Positions 1 through 8,795 of a stretch of DNA of 64,000 nt are shown here, piece by piece. The translations under genes were made by a program, and so were the position numbers. A model generated the notes under the pieces. That model had not been told where the DNA came from, did not search any database, and saw only the letters and a program-made list of their open reading frames with translations. The stretch is from Nostoc sp. CHAB 5824. Its GTDB lineage: Bacteria > Cyanobacteriota > Cyanobacteriia > Cyanobacteriales > Nostocaceae. Numbering within the stretch: position 1 is the stretch's first letter; each line of letters opens with the position of its first letter. The DNA lies in assembly GCF_020829665.1 (NCBI RefSeq), contig NZ_JAIVFT010000006.1:186001-250000 (forward strand), given 5' to 3'.

Positions 1-281
1 TCAGTCATCAGTCAAAATGCGTAACACCTTAGCAAGCGATCGCTTGTTGAACTCCAGAATAGATATTTTCTTGTTCAGCCATTCTTAATGGAATATAAAA
101 CAAATTGTTTTAAACTCCAAGCAAACTCTTAAATAATATTCATATTTGCAAAACAACAATTTTTGTTGCATTTGTTTACATAATCTGCATTGCTCTATTG
201 AGGTTTGTAAATAATTTGTATTTCTATAAGGAATATTCCTTTAGACTGATCTTCAACTGAAAAATGTGGGGATAAACACAA
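1..281. other. AT-rich intergenic region
   Basis: No convincing gene is visible. The stretch is AT-rich with one GCGATCGC octamer near position 38-45. It is presumably the 5' region of the small membrane protein gene that begins at 282. I could not pick out a confident promoter. Confidence 0.5.
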
Positions 282-602
282 ATGCATTCGTTAAATATAT
301 TTTGTCACGAATTTGTAGTTGCTGTTTCCTTTGTAGCTTGCATTGTTGGACTGGTGTTACTGTGGGACGGTAAGCAGGAAAAAAATGATGTGGAAGTAAC
401 AGAGCGAATTCTATTTAGAATGAGTTTTACTTACTGGTTAGTTTACTGTGTAGCCTTTGGTATAGAAAAAATAGTTTTACCCGACTGGGAATCTGTACTT
501 ATGACTTTGAGAATAACTACGGCTCTGTCATATTTCTTAACTTTTTCTTGCATCGTCAGTCTGCCACTACACAAATTTGCAGTACACCGTGTTGAAGAAT
601 AG
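282..602 (+). CDS. Small hypothetical membrane protein
   Basis: I do not recognise a family. The 106-residue product has a hydrophobic segment at about residues 10-28 (VVAVSFVACIVGLVLLW), a second around 46-60 (SFTYWLVYCVAFGI) and a third around 76-96 (LRITTALSYFLTFSCIVSL), so it is probably an integral membrane protein with three helices and short charged loops. A purine-rich stretch (gtgggga) about 10 bases upstream of the ATG can act as ribosome binding site. It stands alone: the next gene (DUF2103, minus strand) converges on it. Function unknown; that it is a real gene rests on the coherent membrane-protein composition and the upstream site. Confidence 0.6.
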   Translation: MHSLNIFCHEFVVAVSFVACIVGLVLLWDGKQEKNDVEVTERILFRMSFTYWLVYCVAFGIEKIVLPDWESVLMTLRITTALSYFLTFSCIVSLPLHKFAVHRVEE

Positions 603-636
603 TTATGAAGCATGAGGCATTAGGAATTGAGTATGA

Positions 637-981
637 TTAGGATTTCATAGCGATCGCTAATGCCGTTTCCAATTCTGACTGCGCCAAAGGGGTTAAAATA
701 AACACCTCTTGTACCGTCTTCCCCTGCCGTGCAATTACTTTATAGCCGCCGCGAATCGGTACTGATACGCGCAATTGCATTTTCGGACAATGCCCTTTTG
801 CCCGCCCAATCACTCCGGGCGTCACAGTTTGGATGTTATCCTGCTGACAAAGACGTTCTAAAATGGGGATGAGACCAGCAAGGTGTGTCGAGTGATTCCA
901 AACCAGTCTACCAGCTTTTTGCGTTCGCGTAGCGTCTCGTAGAGAAGCCGCTCTGAGGGAATCTGCGGTGGGTTTGCCCAT
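637..981 (-). CDS. DUF2103 family protein (putative metal-binding)
   Basis: The 114-residue product matches my memory of the cyanobacterial DUF2103 family, described as predicted metal-binding proteins: it has the conserved opening GRLVWNHSTHLAGLIP, then TPGVIGRAKG and a basic strand-rich C-terminus. The His and Cys residues (NHSTH, GHCPK) could bind metal; the biochemical role is unknown. It lies 5 bases downstream of clpS on the same strand, so the two are probably co-transcribed. Residues about 10-20 (RAASLRDATRTQ) are encoded by a dispersed Nostoc repeat at 921-954, so the N-terminus has been altered by an in-frame insertion, or translation starts further in. No other ATG lies between the repeat and the conserved core. 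Confidence 0.75.
   Translation of the reverse strand: MGKPTADSLRAASLRDATRTQKAGRLVWNHSTHLAGLIPILERLCQQDNIQTVTPGVIGRAKGHCPKMQLRVSVPIRGGYKVIARQGKTVQEVFILTPLAQSELETALAIAMKS
921..954. repeat. Dispersed repeat inside the DUF2103 gene
   Basis: The stretch reads gcgttcgcgtagcgtctcg followed by tagagaagccgctc. Its reverse complement is nearly identical to the intergenic copy at 39324-39350 (ctctctacgagacgctgcgc...). This family of short interspersed elements is common in Nostoc genomes. Here it is read in frame as codons 10-20 of the DUF2103 gene. Confidence 0.75.
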
Positions 982-986
982 AAGAA

Positions 987-1328
987 TTAAGCTGCTTCTA
1001 GAGGTGCCATTGTCAAACCTGCTCGGCGCAGCTGCTGATGATAGAGTTCCGCAGGTTCTTGGGGGCCAACCCAGACGATCGCTTGACCTTCATAGTGTAC
1101 CTGATTAGTCAGATCCCACGCGCGATCGGCACTCATCCCTGGAATATATTTCATCAAACATTCAGTTACATGTTGGAATGTATTAAAATCATCGTTTAAT
1201 ACAATCACTTTGTAATTCGGATAAGTCTTACGGGTAACTTGATCAGACTGTTTAGGAGCTACAGTTGGTGCTGTGGCCATCCCGTAAACATTTGCTGAAA
1301 GTGTCGTAACCATAGAACAATTAGTCAA
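987..1328 (-). CDS. clpS: ATP-dependent Clp protease adaptor ClpS
   Basis: ClpS binds the N-domain of the ClpC/ClpA unfoldase and delivers N-degron substrates to the Clp protease in the cytoplasm. The core is clear: YKVIVLNDDFNTFQHVTECL (about residues 39-58), with the Asn-Asp-Asp substrate-pocket motif, and ends with GQAIVWVGPQEPAELYHQQL, the Clp-binding helix region. The 113-residue length fits cyanobacterial ClpS with a flexible N-terminal tail. The start is uncertain: Met1, Met6 and Met17 are all possible, since the first 35 residues are unconserved. It precedes the DUF2103 gene by 5 bases on the same strand, suggesting one transcript. This could be the clpS1 or clpS2 type; cyanobacteria carry both and I cannot tell which. 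Confidence 0.93.
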   Translation of the reverse strand: MTNCSMVTTLSANVYGMATAPTVAPKQSDQVTRKTYPNYKVIVLNDDFNTFQHVTECLMKYIPGMSADRAWDLTNQVHYEGQAIVWVGPQEPAELYHQQLRRAGLTMAPLEAA

Positions 1329-1372
1329 GAGTATTTTACAAAACTACACTATAAGTAACTAGTTTAGTTCAT

Positions 1373-1460
1373 TGCCAGTTGTCATTGGTCATTTGTCCGT
1401 TGTCCGTTGTTCTTAACAAATGACCAATGACCAACGACCAATGACTAATGACTAATGACT
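1373..1460. repeat. Heptameric short tandem repeats (STRR)
   Basis: A run of degenerate 7-mers: gtcattg/gtcattt/gtccgtt on one side and aatgacc/aacgacc/aatgact on the other, so the two halves are inverted relative to each other and could fold back. This is the short tandemly repeated repetitive sequence type long known from Nostoc and Anabaena. The run ends three bases before the stop codon of the FAD oxidoreductase gene at 1463. Confidence 0.9.
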
Positions 1461-1462
1461 AT

Positions 1463-3493
1463 CTACCGCCAATTATCCCAGTTTTCGTTAAAAATGGATG
1501 TATCGGGGAAGGCTGTGGGGTTACCATTTTGTTGCAAAAGCCGTTTGAGTGCTTCTAGTTGTGGCTCTTGTTTGGGTAAGTCATCGACTAGTTGGTAGGG
1601 TGCGATCGCACTTTTGATGGCAAAACTAGCAACAGTTCCCGCAGCTGCGCCAGCCGACCATTCAAAGGAATGGACTCGATAGGCAGCAGCCGCAATATGA
1701 CTAGTACCAATGCTTTTGCCTCCTACCAGCAAATTGTCAATTTTTTGAGGAATCATTGCCCTCAGAGCAATTTGGAAGGGATAAGCAAGACCAGCACCAC
1801 GCCTTTCACCTGGACGTTCTGTGTTACCAGGGGCTTCTGGTGGACTATTCACCATGCAAGGATGGAAATCTATAGCGTAGTGACCAATACCCACAGCGTC
1901 GGGGAAAATGGTAGAACGAGTCCGTCGCATTGCTTTGTCTGGTGAGACTTTACCTTCAATTACTGATACTGCTTCCAAACCTGCAAGTGCTGCTCGTAGC
2001 CTCCGATACATATCTGCTGGCAGAGTCTTGGAGTAATACTCATCCTTGTAATCTCGGCGAGAAATATCAATTTCCCAAATACCAAAGCCACCAGGTTGTC
2101 CCCAACTGGGGCGTCCAATGATGCGCCGTCCTTCGCGCATATAAGGATATTTCGATAAGCCATGCACTGTCCCCATCGGGGAATTTAGACCTGACAACAA
2201 GCGGTTATTGCTTTGCTGCTGCTTTACACCCTCCCCCAACTGGGAATCTGTAGTCCCGGCTACTAACCAATAATAGAATGAGAGGGCATTTTCTTCAGCA
2301 TTGCGGAGGGTTTCTGCCCGCAGTCCCCCCATCCAGCCACCAGGGTTTAACTGTCCAGTCCCTTGCAACTGTTGGCGACTGTAAACTAAGTTATCCTTGG
2401 CTGTTCCGGGGCGGTAGTCGTTACCCCAAGTCCAGTTTTGCATGGAGATATCCCCTGGTGTAGCAGCAGTAAAACTTACACCGCCGAATTTTGCTGGTTT
2501 CCCTTTGTTTGGACTCAAAATGCGACGATAGGTGAAAACTAAATCAAAGTTAGCCAGTCGGGTTAATTCATAGCTGAAATATGGTGCGTATTGTGAATAA
2601 AATGGGGGCATTGTCTGCGGTTGGGGTTCCTTAGTTGCCTCCATTGCAAAGGTGTAGGTAAAGCCTTGAGGGCAATAAGGGTCATTATTGGCACTGGACG
2701 CAGAAGGTTCTAGGTAAGAACGGGCATCAATACCCAATCGGTAGGGGACATCAGCTAGGGCGATAATTTCTCCAGTTTCGCTGGCGTCTACGACGTACCA
2801 CTTAGGAGCATCCCCTTTCGCTTCCTTGGGGAGGAAACGGAGAATAGTTTTGGTAAATCGAGATGAGTTTTCGTAGCGATAAGCATCTTCAATAACTTGA
2901 GATAAAGTAAAAGTATTGAGGGGTGGTGCGCCTTTTGGTGGTTGATGTTGGATAGCGATCGCACTATTAATTATTTTGCCATCAGCAGCGATTTCCAAAT
3001 CCTTAATTATCGTGTTGGGAAACCATTGCAACTTCCCTTTGCCTTGCTTCTCTGCATCTTTGAGCATCTGAACCAAAATGTTGTGAGCATCGCGGGGAAG
3101 AAAGCAGGATTCACTTACCCAACAGTCACCGGGATTAAGTTCACCGTATTTGCGTCCAATGCGGTTTCGCAATTCTAGGTAGCCGCGAGAATAAAATTTG
3201 AGGGCACGCTGAGTTGGGCGTTCGTCTAAGGCAGATGTCCCTTGAGAAGAAATTTGTCCTCCCAGCCAGTCAGTAATTTCCGTGAGGCAAACCGTTCGTC
3301 CTGCTAGTAACCCCTCGTAAGCTGTAGCGACGCCGGATAGTCCACCACCTACAACTAAAATCTCACAGTTGACACTTTTATCAGGGGTTCTTGGTACTGT
3401 GGCATTCGCTCCATTAAATGCAACTAAGGTAGATATGAAATTGAGACTGATCAGCGATGCCAAGCTATAAGCTACTTTGTGTCTGCGCTTCAT
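1463..3493 (-). CDS. Exported FAD-dependent oxidoreductase
   Basis: The 676-residue protein has an N-terminal signal peptide (basic KRRHK, then a hydrophobic run to about residue 31 ending GANA), followed by a Rossmann dinucleotide motif ILVVGGGLSGVATAYEGLL (about 45-63), typical of the FAD-dependent oxidoreductase group (Pfam FAD_oxidored). A second FAD-contact region appears near the C-terminus (NLLVGGKSIGTSHIAAAAYR), where the motif returns as in GR2-type flavoproteins. The family occurs widely in Nostoc with no assigned substrate, so the function is unknown beyond likely periplasmic or lumenal redox activity. The gene is monocistronic, with a 212-base gap upstream. The ATG at 3493 gives the full signal peptide. 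Confidence 0.85.
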   Translation of the reverse strand: MKRRHKVAYSLASLISLNFISTLVAFNGANATVPRTPDKSVNCEILVVGGGLSGVATAYEGLLAGRTVCLTEITDWLGGQISSQGTSALDERPTQRALKFYSRGYLELRNRIGRKYGELNPGDCWVSESCFLPRDAHNILVQMLKDAEKQGKGKLQWFPNTIIKDLEIAADGKIINSAIAIQHQPPKGAPPLNTFTLSQVIEDAYRYENSSRFTKTILRFLPKEAKGDAPKWYVVDASETGEIIALADVPYRLGIDARSYLEPSASSANNDPYCPQGFTYTFAMEATKEPQPQTMPPFYSQYAPYFSYELTRLANFDLVFTYRRILSPNKGKPAKFGGVSFTAATPGDISMQNWTWGNDYRPGTAKDNLVYSRQQLQGTGQLNPGGWMGGLRAETLRNAEENALSFYYWLVAGTTDSQLGEGVKQQQSNNRLLSGLNSPMGTVHGLSKYPYMREGRRIIGRPSWGQPGGFGIWEIDISRRDYKDEYYSKTLPADMYRRLRAALAGLEAVSVIEGKVSPDKAMRRTRSTIFPDAVGIGHYAIDFHPCMVNSPPEAPGNTERPGERRGAGLAYPFQIALRAMIPQKIDNLLVGGKSIGTSHIAAAAYRVHSFEWSAGAAAGTVASFAIKSAIAPYQLVDDLPKQEPQLEALKRLLQQNGNPTAFPDTSIFNENWDNWR

Positions 3494-3705
3494 TGTTAAA
3501 AAACCACTCCAAATCCTGTGTCACCTTGTAGAAGGTAGCATCCAGGAAATGATCATCACAAGTTTATAAGAGTAAATATATTTAAATACAATTTTTACAC
3601 TTGAAATACTGAGTACTTAGGCTAAATTTTCCCTGAAGTTATTGAAGCTGAGTTAAGAGTGCTGATTACTGAGTACTTTTTTCCTCATATATGAGAAATA
3701 TTGAT

Positions 3706-4602
3706 TCAGACTTCTACACCAAGGATGCATAAGTGATCTTTTATTAGCTGTTTGCCTAAATGCATTGGATATGGTAGATGAGTATTACCCATAGACCACG
3801 CTGGTGAGATTCGTAAGTAGTGTGGTACTCGGCAAAGTGATTTTAGGCTTTCTTCTGTTTTTTGAAAATCTGGACGAATGAAGAAGGGAAGGATTTCTAA
3901 CATCTGCTGGTGCTTGAATGCAATGTTTACACCGTATTCGTCATTTTGGGAGTCGAGCATATAGAGTTCGCGTGCTGTTGGGGTATCTTGAGCTTTTTGT
4001 GTTTTCGGTAATTTTCCAATAGAGAAGTAATGGAGCAACTCAGGTACAGAGGTATCGTAAAAACCACTTAAGCGAATTAAATCTCGCGCTGGAGAATTCT
4101 CATTCCAAGCTTGTCGATTGGTGATGTATTGAGTTGTCTCGTCGCCAGTGCGGAAGCGAATTATTCCCAGCAGGTTACTAAGTTGGTTATGGTGACGAGG
4201 ATATACACAAGCATGGCCTGGAACGTGTTGGAAGTCTAAGATATCCCGTTTTGCAAGAAGATATTCATTTTTTAGCTGGAACCAAGCTTGACCTCCGTTT
4301 TCTTCACCACGTTCATTACGCCATACATCAGCTTCGATTAAGACAAGGGTAGGTTTTTCGCTTACTTGCGTTAGTACATCCGCCGCAAATTTTGCAAGCT
4401 CTATTCCCTTTAACTGAACTGTTTTGTAATTGCGATCGCACCGCGCCCGTGAGAAAATCTGTCCCAGTTCAATCCCCGCCTGTGCATAAGGAATCCAATT
4501 GTTGCGATCAGGAAATAATACCTCAACTGCACCAGTTGCCCGCAGACGAACAGCCAAGGCATAGTGAATATTATCTTGACCTTGATTGGTTTTTCGGCGA
4601 CA
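3706..4602 (-). pseudogene. pPIWI_RE protein, C-terminal fragment (RNase H-like domain)
   Basis: The frame ending at 3706 encodes an approximately 295-residue fragment resembling the C-terminal RNase H-fold domain of the pPIWI_RE family (Argonaute/PIWI-related prokaryotic proteins, described with a dedicated helicase and nuclease). Visible parts are HYALAVRLRATGAVEVLFP at the upstream edge, LVLIEADVWRNERG, and the segment around GIIRFRTGDETTQYITN, which holds an Arg and a Glu of the kind that name the family. No start codon fits: the homology continues upstream of the TTG at 4557 as CRRKTNQGQDNIHYAL and then runs directly into helicase sequence in another frame near 4602-4620. The N-terminal half, including the PIWI/MID-like part, is missing. 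I read it as a dead remnant. Confidence 0.7.
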
Positions 4603-5684
4603 AAGGGCATGTAAAGCGCATTTCCTACTGTGTTTTCCTCGCTGGCGTAGTCGCAGATTCGTAGAAGCATAGCAACCAGAAGACTTGTCTCTTCTGTATC
4701 TAGTTCAGATAATTCTGGATCAGCTTTCCTTACAGCACTCTTGGGTGCCCAAGCCGCATCGACAAAATAACCACGAAATGGGACACCTCCACGCAAAAGA
4801 CGACCAACGGCTTGAATAACTAATCCAGCAGTAGTTGCAGCAAGATCGAACCGTGGAAAAGCAAGTAATTCCTGATTATCGCGCAGGGTTTTATAGTAAG
4901 AACGTTGTTCAACCGATCGCCAGTAACGCGCCGCCAGTTGGCGCACCTTTTCAGCACGTTGTACAATTCCGTCTCCTTGTTGCCATGCTAGAAAGTCTGC
5001 TCTATCTGCCCACTCTAAAGCGCGACGGTTCATTTCTTGGGCGATCGCCTGTGTATCATGTGGGTGTGGATATGGACGAGTCAGAAAGTAAACAGCACCA
5101 AATGCAGCCTTACCGTTGGCATTCAAAATATTGAAACCACGCCCGATCGCATTCATCGGAGCAACAAGAATCTTTCCTTTAATTTGCCCAAAAGTTTCAA
5201 TATCTGCACGATTGAGCGCACCCTTATCGGGTGGTTTGACAAATTTTGCTAGCTTATCAAAGTTATCTTCCGTGTATGTCTCTATATTGTCAGGAACTAG
5301 GTGATAAACAAAGTCCTGCATACTTGACCAGTAATTGCGAATTTCGTTTGCTGCCCAACGAGCTTGATCATAGGAGTTGACTAGTAAAAGAAGGCGCTCG
5401 CGATCCTTCCAATGGTTACTTAAATCATTTTCGCCAAGATGTTTTAATTCCCTAAGTTCTTGCCCTAAATGCCCTGTACCGTTACTGCCAACAAGCGATC
5501 GCGCTATTTCCTGAAATAAACCCATTTTCTGCCGTTCAGGGCTACCAGAAATACGGAGGGGTTGCTTCTTTTGGTCAAATTGGGGAAGAAATTTGAAGTG
5601 GCTTTGAGCGATCGCATCTCTCGCCCCCTGTTCTGGCATTAAAACACCTTGGGGATTACCAACGTGGAAACAGGCGAATCTCAA
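4603..5684 (-). pseudogene. pPIWI_RE-associated DinG-type helicase, C-terminal fragment
   Basis: About 360 residues resemble the second RecA-like domain of the DinG-type helicase that accompanies pPIWI_RE. Motif-like blocks are RLLLLVNSYDQARWAA, ILVAPMNAIGRGFNILN (motif V region) and VIQAVGRLLRGGVPFRGYFV (motif VI with the Gln and arginine fingers). Walker A and the DEAH box, which lie in the N-terminal half, are absent: the frame opens with a TTG at 5684 in mid-domain (RFACFHVGNPQG). At the other end the helicase homology stops at about GNALYMPF and sequence of the pPIWI_RE C-terminus follows in a different frame. The order helicase then pPIWI_RE is that of the known systems, so one internal deletion plus loss of the 5' half explains the locus. 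Confidence 0.7.
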
Positions 5685-5761
5685 AAGTAGAACTTTCCAG
5701 AAATAGTCTGCAAATTAGAATCACTTAAATTCATTCATAACTGGCAAAAAGTAACATAATT

Positions 5762-5775
5762 AACTAAATTTAGTT
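5762..5775. promoter_or_regulatory. 14-bp perfect palindrome in the divergent intergenic region
   Basis: AACTAAATTTAGTT is perfectly self-complementary and lies 84 bases upstream of the PLD-helicase start, in the very AT-rich gap between it and the divergent pPIWI_RE remnant. It could be an operator, but nothing identifies its binding protein, and short AT palindromes arise by chance in such sequence. Confidence 0.3.
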
Positions 5776-5858
5776 CAATTGTATTATTTTTTGTAGTTTA
5801 AATGTACTATTGTTTAATCTAGCTTCAATCTAAGCCATCTTTATATAAGCACCGAGTT

Positions 5859-8558
5859 ATGACTGATTCTCTGCCAATATCCTGGTTTGCTCCCAAGATA
5901 ATCTATGAACAAATCCAATACTACTTCCCAAAATGCCAATCCAAAATTCGTATTGCAACTGGCTATTTTACTGTAAATGGTTGGGATCAGATTCGAGATG
6001 TTGTAAAAGGAAAGTATGTTGATCTGTTGGTTGGAATTAACGAACGAACTAAAAGACAAGACGAAGGAAACGCACAGCGTCTTCTGATCCAAGAAATCAC
6101 AAAAGATTTAGCAACAGGATTATCAGCAGGTAATCGCCGTCAAGCTGTAGCAGATTTGGTTGAGAAAATTCGGAGAGGTCAATTTCGGCTCGTGGATGCA
6201 CGTGCTATGAAGCATCATGGAAAACTTTACTTGGTTGACTGTAAGGTTGCCATCGTAACTTCAGCAAATTTAACTAAACATGGGTTAATAGAACAGGTTG
6301 AAGCTGGTAATATACTGGCTCAGAATGATGAAGTTATAAAATTTGTCAAGGAATTTGATGGATATTTTGCTGAAGCAGTAGATTTAACTCAGAGGCTACT
6401 TAAAGCTCTCGAAGATTGGTTGAAACTTGCTTCTCCGTGGGATATTTACCTCAAAACCTTACTTGCTTTTGAGGATGTAGAAATTGATAATAAGTATACT
6501 CCGCCAACAAATTATCAAAGAGCAATGATTGCTGAAGCTTTACAGAAAATAAGCGATCGCAGCGGAGTTATGTTAGTTGCCTCAACAGGTCTTGGAAAGA
6601 CTGTTGTTGCTACTCATATCGCCTTGAAACTTTTTAGAGCAGATAAAATTATACATATATTGATTATTGGCCCCAAATTAGTAAAAAGGCAATGGGAGTC
6701 TGAATTTATGGATGCGGGTATCCCTCAGACCTACATCGGCTATCAAGCTTTAGATAAAGAAGATCCAAATCATGATCGTAATCTTGAACACTTTATCGAA
6801 ATAGAAGAAAAAATAAATAAGCAATGGCTCATTATTATTGATGAATGCCATCTATTTAGAAATTGTCATGATAGTGCAAAAGGCCCTAAAAGGCGCTCAT
6901 TCCAAAGATTGATTTCCCGAATTAAAAAAAGCGGCTGTAAAGTCTTACTTCTCACTGGCTCACCTTACTCTAAAGATATTAGGAATCTCAATCACCAACT
7001 TTTACTTTTACCTCACACTGCGGAAATTGAAACTTTGTTGGATAAACAAAACAAGAAAAATTTCAATTGGCATACAGATAGTATAAAAGGATTTATTAAC
7101 TTGCCTGTTGTGTCTCAATTAACTACACCTTATGTTGCACAACAGTATGGAAAGAAGCTAGAGACTGGCATATTAATTGAGTTTGGACAGCAAAAGCGAT
7201 ATATTCCGCTTGTCAAGTTATATCGGGTTAATTTCCATTTATTCATGGAAAGTGAAATTTCTCAAGTTTTTAGGGATGGTTGCTTTACTGTTAAAGATCC
7301 TCCAGAATCACGCAAGTTTATAGAAACGCAAGCAGAAGTTGCCTGGGCGAGTTCACCGTGGGCACTTCGTGAAATTATCAAAAAAGTTATTAACACCCCA
7401 GGCAAGCCAAACTTGTCATATGACTTTGAGTTCAAAATGTCTCAATCTCAGCGCCGTGAAATACTACAGCCGCTCCTAAATCGACTAAACAAAATTCAGT
7501 TTCCTGATGATCAGAAGCTTGCATCTCTATGTAAAATTCTTCAAGAAGTTCACTCCATTAATAAAAAAGTTATCATTTTTTGTGAACGTCGTGCGACAGT
7601 GGCTTATCTAGTAAAAGCCATTAATGCCTTACTTGACCATTTGCGAGTATTTGGCACAATTAAGCAAGGAAAAGGTCAATACCTATCTATGAGCGATCGA
7701 GATATTTTTCAGGCAATTAAAAAGTTTGCTCCAGTTGCAAACCGAGCCGAAGGAAAGTACGAAGAGACTTACGAAGTTTTTATTTCAACTGATGCTCATG
7801 GTGTTGGCATTAACCTACAAGATGCACCTGTAGTTATCAATTACGATCTAGCTTGGACAGCAATTGAGCCTACACAAAGAGCAGGTCGTGTTCTAAGACC
7901 TTGGATTGAACCGCGTACTGTGGATCTTTACACTTTTGTTCCACCGCTAGAAGGTGATGCTTTACGAGATTTAGGCATTGCAAAACGTTACAGTAACCTG
8001 ACAAATCGCCACAGTCAATCTCAAGAAATTATGGAGCTTCCTGTTCTATCTATAAATGAGAAAGAAGAAGTTAATTTTTTCAAAAATACATCCAAAGTAA
8101 CAATTCAATCGGGTGTACTTGACTTAGAGGCTTTAGTCGATGACAATGTATCACCATTTTATCACCATGCATCTAAGCTATATAATAATCGCGACTATGC
8201 CCGTAATATTCGTGACGATATTATTAGTGCAAAAAATTATTCTGATCGAACAATTTTGATTTACGTTTTATTTAAATACAAGGATGAATACAAATGGACT
8301 TTTTACGATCCTAAGTCAAAAAGCTTGCAGAACAAATCGCGTAATCAATTACTTGATTTACTTCAATGTGAGGAAAATACTGAGCTTGCCCTCGTCAATG
8401 CTGATGAAATTGAAGAACTTAGCTATGCCTGTATAAAAGAGTGGTGTAAACAAAATGATGCTGATTTAGATGATGTTGTCAGAGAATGTGCAATGTATCT
8501 TAAGCCAGCACGTAAATCTAATAATTATGATGATTTTGAAAGTTTAGCTAGATACTAG
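5859..8558 (+). CDS. PLD-family nuclease / SF2 helicase fusion
   Basis: The 899-residue protein joins a phospholipase D-like domain to an SNF2-related superfamily 2 helicase. The PLD part (about 1-180) carries an HKD motif, HGKLYLVD, followed by a TSANLT strand (about 118-140). Helicase motifs follow: Walker A STGLGKT (near 239), DECH box IIIDECH (near 326), motif III-like LLTGSPYS (near 363), motif V STDAHGVGINLQ (near 643) and motif VI QRAGRVLRP (near 672). Only one HKD copy is visible, so the nuclease would work as a dimer. PLD-helicases of this build are frequent in bacterial defence islands, and here the gene faces a pPIWI_RE remnant. It overlaps the next gene by one base. Antiviral function is inference; a DNA repair role is the alternative. 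Confidence 0.85.
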   Translation: MTDSLPISWFAPKIIYEQIQYYFPKCQSKIRIATGYFTVNGWDQIRDVVKGKYVDLLVGINERTKRQDEGNAQRLLIQEITKDLATGLSAGNRRQAVADLVEKIRRGQFRLVDARAMKHHGKLYLVDCKVAIVTSANLTKHGLIEQVEAGNILAQNDEVIKFVKEFDGYFAEAVDLTQRLLKALEDWLKLASPWDIYLKTLLAFEDVEIDNKYTPPTNYQRAMIAEALQKISDRSGVMLVASTGLGKTVVATHIALKLFRADKIIHILIIGPKLVKRQWESEFMDAGIPQTYIGYQALDKEDPNHDRNLEHFIEIEEKINKQWLIIIDECHLFRNCHDSAKGPKRRSFQRLISRIKKSGCKVLLLTGSPYSKDIRNLNHQLLLLPHTAEIETLLDKQNKKNFNWHTDSIKGFINLPVVSQLTTPYVAQQYGKKLETGILIEFGQQKRYIPLVKLYRVNFHLFMESEISQVFRDGCFTVKDPPESRKFIETQAEVAWASSPWALREIIKKVINTPGKPNLSYDFEFKMSQSQRREILQPLLNRLNKIQFPDDQKLASLCKILQEVHSINKKVIIFCERRATVAYLVKAINALLDHLRVFGTIKQGKGQYLSMSDRDIFQAIKKFAPVANRAEGKYEETYEVFISTDAHGVGINLQDAPVVINYDLAWTAIEPTQRAGRVLRPWIEPRTVDLYTFVPPLEGDALRDLGIAKRYSNLTNRHSQSQEIMELPVLSINEKEEVNFFKNTSKVTIQSGVLDLEALVDDNVSPFYHHASKLYNNRDYARNIRDDIISAKNYSDRTILIYVLFKYKDEYKWTFYDPKSKSLQNKSRNQLLDLLQCEENTELALVNADEIEELSYACIKEWCKQNDADLDDVVRECAMYLKPARKSNNYDDFESLARY

Positions 8559-8791
8559 TGCGTTATATCTACTGGCTAGAAGTGCCACCTGCGGAGTTAT
8601 TTAGAACAACAGTTGAGGATCAACTGGATACACCTGAAGCGTTCCCCCTTGGGGTTGCCGAAGGCATCGCTATTCAACTACGCGCTGACAAAAATCTTGA
8701 TCCAGCGATCGCTAATGCTTTAGCATCCTTAGTTAAAGCAGCGTATCGCGATCTCTCTCAAAATGATGGCGAATTGAAGCAAGATCCCTAA
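8558..8791 (+). CDS. Small hypothetical protein coupled to the PLD-helicase
   Basis: I do not recognise this 77-residue acidic protein. It starts at a GTG that shares one base with the helicase stop codon (tagtg), so it is translationally coupled, and it ends 4 bases before the ImmA/IrrE gene. The sequence has an amphipathic middle (DPAIANALASLVKAAYRDL) and no membrane segment. The tight packing on both sides argues that it belongs to the same three-gene unit, perhaps as an accessory or regulatory subunit. The stretch cttggggttgccgaaggca near 8648 resembles pieces of the dispersed repeats, so part of the protein may derive from a repeat. Confidence 0.65.
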   Translation: MRYIYWLEVPPAELFRTTVEDQLDTPEAFPLGVAEGIAIQLRADKNLDPAIANALASLVKAAYRDLSQNDGELKQDP

Positions 8792-8795
8792 AGAT

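Noticed and set aside
1373..1460. Attachment sites or CRISPR-like repeats in the heptamer arrays
   Set aside because: The units are degenerate 7-mers that recur between many genes and match known cyanobacterial STRR sequences.
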